From Myxococcales bacterium (GTDB taxonomy: Bacteria > Myxococcota > UBA796 > SXON01), in the NCBI GenBank assembly GCA_009692585.1, contig SHYX01000015.1, forward strand, positions 32,145 through 96,144: a DNA stretch of 64,000 nucleotides, read 5' to 3'. Made by a program: the position numbers and the translations under genes. How positions within the stretch are numbered: position 1 is the stretch's first letter; each line of letters opens with the position of its first letter. Positions 35,666-43,521 of the stretch are shown here, piece after piece. The notes under the pieces were generated by a model. The model ran no database searches. It saw only the letters and a list, made by a program, of their open reading frames with translations, and was not told where the DNA came from.

Positions 35666-36607
35666 CTACACCTGCACCTTGACGATTTTCCGGATCAGCA
35701 GCCCCCCGATCACCTGGAGGGTCAGCATCACAAAGATGAAGGCCCAGCCCAGAGCCGTGGTCCAAAGCCGAGCGATCAGCACCGGGTCGATGACCCAGAG
35801 CGCGCCGGCGAGCACGAAGGGCATGAACACGATGATCACGCCCTGGGAAACGCCCTGCGCGGTCAAGGATTTGACCTTTCCCGCCACTTTCTTGCGTTCG
35901 CGGATGGTGTTGGCCACGGTGTCGAAGGTCTCGGCTAGGTTCCCGCCCGACTGCCGGAGGATGTTGATGCTGGTGACGATGATCTGCACGTCTTCGGTGC
36001 CGATGCGCTTTTCGAGGCCGATCAGCGCGTCCTCGAGCGGCACGCCAAGGCGCTGCTGGTTCAGCGTGAGCGCGAACTCCTGGCTGATGGGGTTCGGCAG
36101 CTCCTCGCGCACCATGTCCATGCTCTGGAGCAACGAAAGTCCGGACTTCAATCCGTTCGACATGAACGCGAGGGCGTCCAGGAGCTGATCCTCGAAGAGG
36201 TCGATGCGCCGTTGCCACATCCACTCGACCACCGACCGGGGCAGGCGATAGCCGGTCGGGAGGCCGAAGGGGCCCGCAACGAGCACGCTCACCACCAGGG
36301 CACGAATCACATGATAACCTGGGTGATCCCAGGGTAATCCGCTGGTGAGGAACAGTCCGAGCGCGCCGAAGACCAGCACGCTGGTCACGATGCTCAACAG
36401 GCACAGTGGCACAGAAATCTCAAGGAACATTCTGTCGAACTCGGCTTGCATCCACCGGACGTAGCCGTGGGTCATGTCGTCGAAGATGGCCCACGCGGTC
36501 GGCGCGGAAAAGTAGCCGACCCCAGCCCAGGCCACGAGCGACACCCCGAGGGCGGCGAGACGGCCCAGGGTGAGTCCATCCCAGAACTGAGGAAGCAGCT
36601 CGAACAT
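35666..36607 (-). CDS. Tad pilus inner-membrane platform protein (TadB/TadC-type)
   Basis: 313 aa from the ATG at 36607, which overlaps the fusion ATPase stop by one base. The GspF-type domain (EDQLLDALAFMSNGLKSGLS, about residues 130-245) lies between N-terminal helices and two C-terminal transmembrane helices. Tad systems usually have two such proteins, TadB and TadC. Only this one is here, so the other is elsewhere or dispensable. It is the last gene of the operon. Confidence 0.85.
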   Translation of the reverse strand: MFELLPQFWDGLTLGRLAALGVSLVAWAGVGYFSAPTAWAIFDDMTHGYVRWMQAEFDRMFLEISVPLCLLSIVTSVLVFGALGLFLTSGLPWDHPGYHVIRALVVSVLVAGPFGLPTGYRLPRSVVEWMWQRRIDLFEDQLLDALAFMSNGLKSGLSLLQSMDMVREELPNPISQEFALTLNQQRLGVPLEDALIGLEKRIGTEDVQIIVTSINILRQSGGNLAETFDTVANTIRERKKVAGKVKSLTAQGVSQGVIIVFMPFVLAGALWVIDPVLIARLWTTALGWAFIFVMLTLQVIGGLLIRKIVKVQV

Positions 36608-38805
36608 CAGGCTCGGCCGCGCGGCGTGGTCGCCTGTCCGGGCGCGGCGAAGATGCCCCGAGGAACCTCGATGCCGAGCTCGCCCAGCTTGGACACGAAC
36701 TTCGGCACGAAGCCGGTGGGTCCGAAGCTCCCGATCACCTTCCGCTGGGCGTCGACGCCGGTCTGCTTGAAGGCGAAGCACTCCTGCATGGTGATGGTCT
36801 GCGCTTCCATCCCGGAGATCTCGCATACGGAGAGGATCCGTCGGCTGCCGTCGCTGAGTCGCGACACCTGCACGATGATGTTGATCGCGCTCGCGATCTG
36901 CTCACGGATGGCGCGTGACGGAAGATCGAGACCGGCAAACATCACCAACGTTTCCAGACGTGCCAACGCGTCGCGCGGGGTGTTGGCGTGGACCGTGGTG
37001 AGGGAGCCATCGTGACCGGTGTTCATTGCCTGGAGCATGTCCACGGCTTCGGCGCCACGACATTCCCCGACCACGATGCGATCCGGTCGCATTCGCAAGG
37101 AGTTCTTCACCAAGTCGCGGATCTTGACCTCGCCGACGCCCTCGATGTTTGCTGGTCGCGACTCAAGGCGTACGACGTGCGGCTGCCGGAGCTGGAGCTC
37201 GGCGGCGTCCTCGATGGTGACGATACGGTCATCCTCTGGGATGAAACTGGAGAGTACGTTGAGAAGTGTGGTCTTTCCGGAGCCCGTGCCTCCGGAGATC
37301 ACGATGTTGAGCCTGGCCTGCACGCATGCACGCAGCAGGTCGGCCAGATCGTGGGTGAGGCTGCCGAAGCGGACCAGGTCGTCCACCTTGAGCGGTTCGC
37401 GCGCGAACTTTCGGATGGTGATGCTGGGACCGTCGATCGCCAGCGGCGGAATGATGGCGTTGACGCGGCTTCCGTCGGCCAGGCGGGCGTCCACCATCGG
37501 CGACTTCTCGTCGATGCGGCGCCCCAGCGGGGTCACGATGCGCTCGATCACCGCCATCAGCTGAGCGTCGTCGGTGAAGGTGTACTCGGTCTTCCGGAGC
37601 TTCCCGTTGATTTCCGCGAACACGTTGTCGCGACCGTTGACCATGATCTCGGTGACGCGCTCGTCGGCGAGCAGATCTTCGAGCGCGCCGAGCCCCAGGG
37701 CCTCGTCGCAGACCTCCTTCACGATGCGGCGTCGTTCGTTGCGGTCGGTGACGCTGGCCCCCTCTTCATCGAGCACCTTGGCCACGGCGGCCTCGGCGCG
37801 CTCGCGCAGCAACTTGTCCCGGTCGGGCCGCCCCCCCACCTCGCGATCCAGCCGCTTGAGATCCAGGACGTCCGGCAGGCGCTTGTGGATGAGCATCTTG
37901 AGGCGCGTGCGGTTGTCCATCTCCTTGGCCGAGCGGCCGGACTTGCCGCCACCACGGGCCTTGAGGAACCCCTCGATGGCCTTGTCCTGCTCCTGCGTCA
38001 CCTCGACGCCACGATGTTGGTCCACCGTCTGACCGCGTCCGCGTTCGACGGCCGCCAATTGGTCCAGGATGCCCTTCTCGACGAGCTGACGGACCAGTTC
38101 GTCGTAGGTGCGCGACAGGGCGGCGCGGGGCGCGTCCATCACGAACGGTGCGGCCTTGAGCGCGGCGTCCAGCGTGAGGGCGTCGTCTTTGGGCAGGACC
38201 ACCAGCGCCGCGCGCCCCAGGCGCACGGCGACGGCCTCTCGCGGGAGGGGGCCCGCGGCGTCGTGGGCGTTGACCACGAACTTTATCAGCGCTTGGGGGA
38301 AGTGGAGGGTCTGCAGGTGCTCGGCGAACTGGCGCGTCGCCGCCAACGACGTGGGGCTCGCCGTCGCGACCAGGAAGATGCCCGAGGCCCGCTCCATCGC
38401 CACGATGTTCGCCGGGTCCACGCCGGCGCCGGCGTCGATGACGACGTAGTCGCAGAGCGGACCCGCGAGGTCGAGCACCTTGCGGATGCCCTCTGGCGGT
38501 ACTTTCCGGGCCGCTTGCGGGTTCGCCGCCAGGGGCAGCACGCCTACCCCCGTGCCGTGGGCTTGGATGTACGGCCCGAAGCTCGCTGGCGTCAGCTGGT
38601 CCACGTAGGGCAGGAACTCCGCGATCGTGCGCGCGTCGGGGATGCCCAGGAGCGCCGCCACATCGCCGACGCCGCTGACGTCGAGGTCGACGATCATCAC
38701 GCGGGTGCGGGTCTCCTTCAGCAGGGACAGCGCAATATTCACGGCAAAGCTTGTTTTTCCAACGCCGTCGCGCGCGCCGCCGACGACGACGAAACGGCAG
38801 GCCAT
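36607..38805 (-). CDS. CpaE-CpaF (TadZ-TadA) fusion ATPase
   Basis: 732 aa. Residues about 1-260 form a MinD/CpaE-like domain: variant Walker A GGARDGVGKTS, then IVDLDVSGVGD and DYVVIDAGAGVDP. Residues about 295-720 form a complete CpaF secretion ATPase: Walker A GGTGSGKTTLLN (about 505), IVTIEDAAELQL, GECRGAEAVDMLQAMNTGHD and TTVHANTPRDAL. The polar-localising protein and the pilus motor are normally separate genes. It lies 1 base from the secretin stop and overlaps the platform gene. Confidence 0.93.
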   Translation of the reverse strand: MACRFVVVGGARDGVGKTSFAVNIALSLLKETRTRVMIVDLDVSGVGDVAALLGIPDARTIAEFLPYVDQLTPASFGPYIQAHGTGVGVLPLAANPQAARKVPPEGIRKVLDLAGPLCDYVVIDAGAGVDPANIVAMERASGIFLVATASPTSLAATRQFAEHLQTLHFPQALIKFVVNAHDAAGPLPREAVAVRLGRAALVVLPKDDALTLDAALKAAPFVMDAPRAALSRTYDELVRQLVEKGILDQLAAVERGRGQTVDQHRGVEVTQEQDKAIEGFLKARGGGKSGRSAKEMDNRTRLKMLIHKRLPDVLDLKRLDREVGGRPDRDKLLRERAEAAVAKVLDEEGASVTDRNERRRIVKEVCDEALGLGALEDLLADERVTEIMVNGRDNVFAEINGKLRKTEYTFTDDAQLMAVIERIVTPLGRRIDEKSPMVDARLADGSRVNAIIPPLAIDGPSITIRKFAREPLKVDDLVRFGSLTHDLADLLRACVQARLNIVISGGTGSGKTTLLNVLSSFIPEDDRIVTIEDAAELQLRQPHVVRLESRPANIEGVGEVKIRDLVKNSLRMRPDRIVVGECRGAEAVDMLQAMNTGHDGSLTTVHANTPRDALARLETLVMFAGLDLPSRAIREQIASAINIIVQVSRLSDGSRRILSVCEISGMEAQTITMQECFAFKQTGVDAQRKVIGSFGPTGFVPKFVSKLGELGIEVPRGIFAAPGQATTPRGRA

Positions 38806-38806
38806 C

Positions 38807-40246
38807 TTACTGCCGGACCTCAGAGAGATTGAACTTCTCCTGGATCTCCTTGTTGGCCGTCGTGCTCGATTCGTGAATCTGCGGCGTCACGAAGACCAGG
38901 AACTGCGACTTGGACTTCTTGTAGTCCTTCGACCGGTACAGCGTGAACACCGAGTCGGGCAGGCTGATGCCATCGGGGAGCTTGTTGTAGTTGACCCGGT
39001 CGCTGACCCGCTCCAGCCCGCCGATGACGATGCTCTCCCCAGCGCGACAGAACTGGGCGGTGGTGATCTCGGACTGGTCGACGCTCTGGAAACCGCTGGG
39101 AGCCACCTCTCCGAGCGAGCTGACCTCGACCTTGATCTGCATGTCCACGTTGCTGCCTGCGGCGTACGGGGTCACGTCCATCTTGATCCCGACGTCGATG
39201 AACTCGATGACCTTCTGGCCGTTGTCGTTGAAGACGAACGGGACCTTGCTCCCGGAGAAGATGTGGGCGGTCTCGCCGCTTTTCACCGAAATGGTCGGGT
39301 TCTCGAGCACCCGCACGTAGCCCGTGCTCCGCGCTTGCTGGAGCTTCGGCAAGAGCCCGGTGATCTCGGCGGTGGCCGCGCCGGTGATGTCGCTCCAGCC
39401 GCTGCCGTCGTTGGTGGCGCCCAGCTCGAACACCACGCCCGGCGAGCTCAGCGGCGTCCACTCGATGTTCCACTGATCCTCGAGCGATTTCGTCAGCTCG
39501 ACGAAGTGCACGACCAGCACGATCGTCGGCGCATCTCCGGGCACTCGTTCGACCGCACGCACCTCCAGGACATTGATCACGTCGGGGTAGTAGGCGCGCG
39601 CGATGGCCTCGGCCCGCTTGCTGGCGGAGTCGCTGTGCACCACGCCCTCGAGCATGATCTTGCGGCTGACCAGGCGCACGTTCACCCCTGGCGTGCCGAT
39701 CTCCTTCTGGATCATGGCGGCCAGCAGCCGCTGCGACACTGGCGATAATGTCACCATCGACTCGACCAGCTGCTCTTTGTCGTCGAGCTCCTGGACGCGC
39801 CGAATCTCCTCGTCCAGGCTCACCTCGCCCTGGATGTAGATACGGTCGTTGATGATCTTGAAGGAGAGTCCTTCGATATCATCGAGGAGCACCTTCACGT
39901 TCTTCATCACCTTGGCCAGATTGGCGGGGATGATCGTCACCTCGAATTCATCGCGCCGCACGCCCTTGGTGTCGTATATTATAACGTTTGTAGTTCCAAC
40001 TTCGCGGCCGGCAAGCAGGAGTTGGCGCTCGTCGCGGAGTGGAACGACCTTGAGTACCTCGCTGCTGCCGACGCTGACGTCGCCAAAGGCGTACGGCACG
40101 TCGACTGCGGCCTGGTTGTTGAGCACCACGACCTGGTCCGGGATGGCCGCGTCCGCGAAGGCGAACCCCGGTGTGAGCGTCAGGACGCAAGCGGCGGCCG
40201 CGCTGAGCGCGTGGGTGAGCACGAGCGCTCCGACGCGGGCCCGCAT
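38807..40246 (-). CDS. cpaC: CpaC/RcpA-type secretin
   Basis: 479 aa with an N-terminal signal (VLTHALSAAAACVLTLTPGF) and an N-domain with pilus-secretin start (VVLNNQAAVDVPYAFGDVSV). A BON-like segment and the C-terminal secretin domain (VRVLENPTISVKSGETAHIF, ITTAQFCRAGESIVIGGL) follow. It forms the outer-membrane pore of the Tad pilus. Its ATG overlaps the CpaB stop (TGATG). Confidence 0.92.
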   Translation of the reverse strand: MRARVGALVLTHALSAAAACVLTLTPGFAFADAAIPDQVVVLNNQAAVDVPYAFGDVSVGSSEVLKVVPLRDERQLLLAGREVGTTNVIIYDTKGVRRDEFEVTIIPANLAKVMKNVKVLLDDIEGLSFKIINDRIYIQGEVSLDEEIRRVQELDDKEQLVESMVTLSPVSQRLLAAMIQKEIGTPGVNVRLVSRKIMLEGVVHSDSASKRAEAIARAYYPDVINVLEVRAVERVPGDAPTIVLVVHFVELTKSLEDQWNIEWTPLSSPGVVFELGATNDGSGWSDITGAATAEITGLLPKLQQARSTGYVRVLENPTISVKSGETAHIFSGSKVPFVFNDNGQKVIEFIDVGIKMDVTPYAAGSNVDMQIKVEVSSLGEVAPSGFQSVDQSEITTAQFCRAGESIVIGGLERVSDRVNYNKLPDGISLPDSVFTLYRSKDYKKSKSQFLVFVTPQIHESSTTANKEIQEKFNLSEVRQ

Positions 40247-41079
40247 CAGTTGCCTCCTTCGATGAGGCGGTAGCTGGGTCGCGGCTTGTACCGGACCTGT
40301 TCGGGGATCCCCAGCGTCGACTGCACGGTCGCCGGCACGAGCTGGGTGGTGCCCTCGGATTCGTAGAGCGAGCGCAAGATCAGGGTGAGGTTGCCGAGCT
40401 CCTGGGCCATCGCCAGACGTTGCGCCTCCATCGGAATCACCGCGACGGTGATCGTGGCGCGGCTCATCAGACTTTCCGACGGGCCGGGGGGCGCGTCTTC
40501 GGCGATCGCGTCGACCCCCTCGGGCGGCAGCGTGCGCACTTGCCGCGCGGTGATGGTGCCAATGTCGTCGACCACGCTGAGAACCTGAATGTCCTGCATG
40601 ATGGTGACGGTGCGGAGATCGCTCTTCTCACCGGTGCCGAAATCGAAACTACCGAGGATATCCACGTGATTGCCGGCCTTGACGTGGCCGCCCACTGCGT
40701 TGAACACATCGACCGCAAGGGCCAGCGCCCGCGTGCCCTTGGGAATATAGAAGGCCAGCCCCGCATCGTCGGCAGTGACGAGTTTTGTAGCTACAACCTG
40801 CTCTCCTGCGAAGATCGGCACGGAGGTGATCTGGCCGATCACGTCGTCGACCTTGGACAAGGCCTTTGGCTGTTGCCACTTCCTCGGCACCTCGACCAAC
40901 TGAACCATCGTCTCGTCGAGGCGGATGCTCGGCGGGATGTCCCTGGTGGCAACCAGGGTGGTCAGGGGCTCTGAGTCGTACAGGAGCGAGGCTTCTCGTG
41001 ACGCCACGTACTGGCACTGGGCGAAGGTGGCCACGATGGCGACCACGAGCGAGATGACGAGACCGCGGACGTTGTTCAT
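40246..41079 (-). CDS. cpaB: Flp pilus assembly protein CpaB/RcpC
   Basis: 277 aa. One N-terminal transmembrane segment (GLVISLVVAIVATFAQCQYV), then a SAF domain (LVATRDIPPSIRLDETMVQL) and the RcpC domain (GTRALALAVDVFNAVGGHVK, GNHVDILGSF). It supports the secretin. It lies 12 bases from the upstream prepilin gene stop and overlaps cpaC. Confidence 0.9.
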   Translation of the reverse strand: MNNVRGLVISLVVAIVATFAQCQYVASREASLLYDSEPLTTLVATRDIPPSIRLDETMVQLVEVPRKWQQPKALSKVDDVIGQITSVPIFAGEQVVATKLVTADDAGLAFYIPKGTRALALAVDVFNAVGGHVKAGNHVDILGSFDFGTGEKSDLRTVTIMQDIQVLSVVDDIGTITARQVRTLPPEGVDAIAEDAPPGPSESLMSRATITVAVIPMEAQRLAMAQELGNLTLILRSLYESEGTTQLVPATVQSTLGIPEQVRYKPRPSYRLIEGGN

Positions 41080-41091
41080 GGCCGCGCGAGT

Positions 41092-41280
41092 CTACCTCAT
41101 GTCGCCGCTGCCGTTGGTCTCCCCCTGCTGGTAAAGTCGACCGAGGTCGTCATCCAGGCCGTCGATTCCCTGTCGGAAGCTGGGGATGAACGCGTATGCA
41201 GCCAGGGCGAGTCCCACGCTGAGGACCGACACCAACAACATCCACTCGACGGTCGACTGGCCACGGCGCATGCGTTCCAT
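41092..41280 (-). CDS. Flp-like prepilin 1 (62 aa)
   Basis: MERMRRGQSTVEWMLLVSVL has the class III leader: a short basic leader, Gly at -1, and Glu at +5 of the hydrophobic segment. Prepilin peptidase would cut after the Gly. The mature part is about 55 residues. Its ATG directly abuts the peptidase stop. It may be the major pilin or a minor pseudopilin. Confidence 0.8.
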   Translation of the reverse strand: MERMRRGQSTVEWMLLVSVLSVGLALAAYAFIPSFRQGIDGLDDDLGRLYQQGETNGSGDMR

Positions 41281-41808
41281 CTACCAGAGATCGGGCCAGG
41301 GGTGGAGGCGCGCCACCACGATTCCGGCGGCGATGACCGGACCGAAAGGCACTACCGTCGTCTTGGCATCCCACTCGGACATGAAGGTCTTCATCGGTTG
41401 TCGGCGCACCACCGCCCGGATCAGCGCGGCGCAGAAGCGGAGGAAGTGCCCGAGTCTGCCCTTGACGGCCAGCACGACCAGGGCGAAGGGAAAGTTGAAC
41501 AGGAACCCGATCAACATGCCGCGGAGGATCAGTTCGGGTCCGCCGACCGCGCCGGCCGCCATCACCAACTTCACGTCCCCAGGACGGTACGCGCCGCCGA
41601 ACTTCCAGAGCACCACGCCCAGCCCCAGCGCGGCCACCAGACCCGCGGCGCCGTCCCACCAGTGCGGCGCGGCGATCGGCGCGAGGATCACCCCCGCGAC
41701 CATCGCCGGAAAGGTAAGCCAGTTCTTGATCTTTCCCGTGGTGATGTCGGTGTAGCAGGCGACGCCGAGCAAGGCGGCCATCACGACATCGCGCGCGTCC
41801 CAGGCCAT
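41281..41808 (-). CDS. Prepilin peptidase, TadV/CpaA-type
   Basis: 175 aa with about five transmembrane helices. The catalytic Asp residues of A24 peptidases are present: ACYTDITTGKIKNW and YRPGDVKLVMAAG. It lacks the N-terminal methylase half of PilD, as TadV does. It lies between prepilin genes and probably processes them. Confidence 0.88.
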   Translation of the reverse strand: MAWDARDVVMAALLGVACYTDITTGKIKNWLTFPAMVAGVILAPIAAPHWWDGAAGLVAALGLGVVLWKFGGAYRPGDVKLVMAAGAVGGPELILRGMLIGFLFNFPFALVVLAVKGRLGHFLRFCAALIRAVVRRQPMKTFMSEWDAKTTVVPFGPVIAAGIVVARLHPWPDLW

Positions 41809-41814
41809 GCTGCC

Positions 41815-41970
41815 CTACGGGTACGGCATCTGGACGGTGCGGCGGACCGTGTCGAACCCACCCGACACACCCTCGGTTAGGAGCGTCCACACTGCGGCGA
41901 GACCCACCACCAGGACGCTGACGGTGAGCATGTACTCCACGAGCGATTGACCACGACGTAGCCGGGTCAT
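41815..41970 (-). CDS. Flp-like prepilin 2 (51 aa)
   Basis: Starting at the ATG at 41970, MTRLRRGQSLVEYMLTVSVL is a class III leader with Gly at -1 and Glu at +5. The mature pilin is about 45 residues. Its ATG overlaps the stop of prepilin 3 (ATGA). The longer frame starting at 42066 runs through prepilin 3 and is rejected. Confidence 0.8.
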   Translation of the reverse strand: MTRLRRGQSLVEYMLTVSVLVVGLAAVWTLLTEGVSGGFDTVRRTVQMPYP

Positions 41971-42143
41971 TCCTCCACCCACTCGACGATCCGATCGAAC
42001 ATCGCGGTCTCCTGGAAGCGCATGGACACGTCGTTGACCAGGGGCAGTAACCGATCGAACTGCCACCAGCAGAGTCCCAGCAGCGCCAGCATGACTGCGG
42101 TGAAACGGAGCATTCCTTCGACGCTGCTTTGCCCCCGCTGCAT
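41967..42143 (-). CDS. Flp-like prepilin 3 (58 aa)
   Basis: A short gene that is easily missed. MQRGQSSVEGMLRFTAVMLA has the same Arg-Gly-Gln-Ser leader, with Gly at -1 and Glu at +5, and a hydrophobic helix (VMLALLGLCWW). The mature part continues to a charged end RIVEWVEE. It starts 3 bases after the ThiS-like stop and ends overlapping prepilin 2. Three near-identical leaders in a row make it convincing. Confidence 0.75.
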   Translation of the reverse strand: MQRGQSSVEGMLRFTAVMLALLGLCWWQFDRLLPLVNDVSMRFQETAMFDRIVEWVEE

Positions 42144-42146
42144 CGG

Positions 42147-42344
42147 TCAGCCCCCCCCTACGGCGCGGATGATCTCGACGGTGTCGCCGTCGTGGACGCC
42201 GCGATCGTGCTGTGAGCGAGGCACCACCTCGCCGTTGTGGGCAATGGCGACGGCGTCGGGGTGGGCGCCGACAAGCTGCACCAAGGCCACGAGGGTCAGT
42301 CCCTCGGGTAGCTCGCGGTCCAGGCCGTTGACCCGAAGGCGCAT
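42147..42344 (-). CDS. ThiS/MoaD-like sulfur-carrier protein
   Basis: 65 aa ubiquitin-like protein: MRLRVNGLDRELPEGLTLVA, then VAIAHNGEVVPRSQHD, VHDGDTVEIIRAVGGG. The Gly-Gly C-terminus would be thiocarboxylated for sulfur transfer in thiamine or cofactor synthesis. No thiG, thiF or moaE is here. Its ATG overlaps the pilT stop (TGATG) and prepilin 3 starts 3 bases after it, so it sits inside the pilus operon. A C8 tract lies at its 3' end. Confidence 0.8.
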   Translation of the reverse strand: MRLRVNGLDRELPEGLTLVALVQLVGAHPDAVAIAHNGEVVPRSQHDRGVHDGDTVEIIRAVGGG

Positions 42345-43435
42345 CAGCGCGCCGGTAAGCCCGGGCGGGCCGGGTTGTTCAACGGTACGTCATCGAAGAG
42401 CTTGGGATCATTGGCAAGCTGCATGGCGGCCTCCCGGGTGATCTTCTTCGTCATGGCGAGATCCTTGAGCGCCATCCCCATGGTCTGTTGGCCGTCTGCG
42501 CGCCCGGCCTGCATCATGCTCGGAATCTGAAAGAGCTTGTTCTCCCGAATTAAATTCCGGATCGCTGCGGTGACGATCATGATCTCCTGGGCGGCGACGC
42601 GCCCGGGCTCGAAGGTCTTTCTGACGAGCGCTTGGGTGACCACGGCCATCAACGAGCTCGCGAGCATGGTGCGGATCTGCTGCTGAGCCTCGTGCGGGAA
42701 GGCGTCGATCAGCCGGTCGACCGTTTCGGGCGCGGAGTTGGTGTGTAGCGTACCGAAGACGAGGTGTCCGGTCTCGGCGGCGGTGATCGCGAGGCTGATC
42801 GTCTCGAGGTCACGCATCTCGCCGAGCAGGATGACGTCCGGGTCCTCACGAAGGGCGCTGCGCAAGGCGGCGGAGAAGGACTTGGTGTCGGTGCCGACCT
42901 CGCGTTGGTTGACGAGCGACCTCCGCGGCTGATGGACGAACTCGATGGGATCCTCGATGGTGAGGATGTGCTCGGCCCGCGTGCGGTTGATGTGGTCGAC
43001 CAACGCCGCCAGGGTCGTGGATTTCCCTGAGCCGGTCGGCCCGGTCAGCAGCACCAGACCGCGCTTGAAGCTGACGATGCGGTGGAAGATCGGCGGCAGT
43101 CCCAGCTCCTCCATGGTCAGGATGCGTGAGGGAATCTGCCGCATCGCGACGCCGATGCCGCGCGACTGGGTGAACACGTTGACCCGGAAGCGGGCCAGGC
43201 CCTTGAACGCCACCGCAAAGTCCGTCTCGAGGTTGTTTTCGAAGGCGATGCGCTGTTTTTCGGGCATCATCGAGTAGGCCAGCCGCTTGGCGTCGTCGGG
43301 CGTCAGCGGCGGCACGTCCATCCGGATGACTTCGCCGTCCTTCCGCACGGCCGGACGCTCGCCCGCGCCGAAATGAACGTCGCTGGCTCTGCTGTCGATC
43401 GCGGCTTTGAGCAGCTCATGAATCCGGATGGCCAT
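42344..43435 (-). CDS. pilT: PilT-type twitching ATPase
   Basis: 363 aa from the ATG at 43435. The motifs are those of PilT retraction ATPases: GPTGSGKSTTLAALVDHIN (about residues 127-145), the Asp box ILTIEDPIEF, ALREDPDVILLGEMRDLETI, and the His box FGTLHTNSAPETVDRLIDAF. PilT normally serves type IVa pili; here it is the first gene of a Tad-type operon. It is divergent from the asparagine synthetase homologue, 86 bases apart. Confidence 0.9.
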   Translation of the reverse strand: MAIRIHELLKAAIDSRASDVHFGAGERPAVRKDGEVIRMDVPPLTPDDAKRLAYSMMPEKQRIAFENNLETDFAVAFKGLARFRVNVFTQSRGIGVAMRQIPSRILTMEELGLPPIFHRIVSFKRGLVLLTGPTGSGKSTTLAALVDHINRTRAEHILTIEDPIEFVHQPRRSLVNQREVGTDTKSFSAALRSALREDPDVILLGEMRDLETISLAITAAETGHLVFGTLHTNSAPETVDRLIDAFPHEAQQQIRTMLASSLMAVVTQALVRKTFEPGRVAAQEIMIVTAAIRNLIRENKLFQIPSMMQAGRADGQQTMGMALKDLAMTKKITREAAMQLANDPKLFDDVPLNNPARPGLPAR

Positions 43436-43521
43436 CGGGTCCCGGGTCGGCCGGCGAGTATCGCACGGCCAGGGACTTGGCATCGCCCCCTTGACGCTCC
43501 GCACGATAAAGGTGCGAGGAC

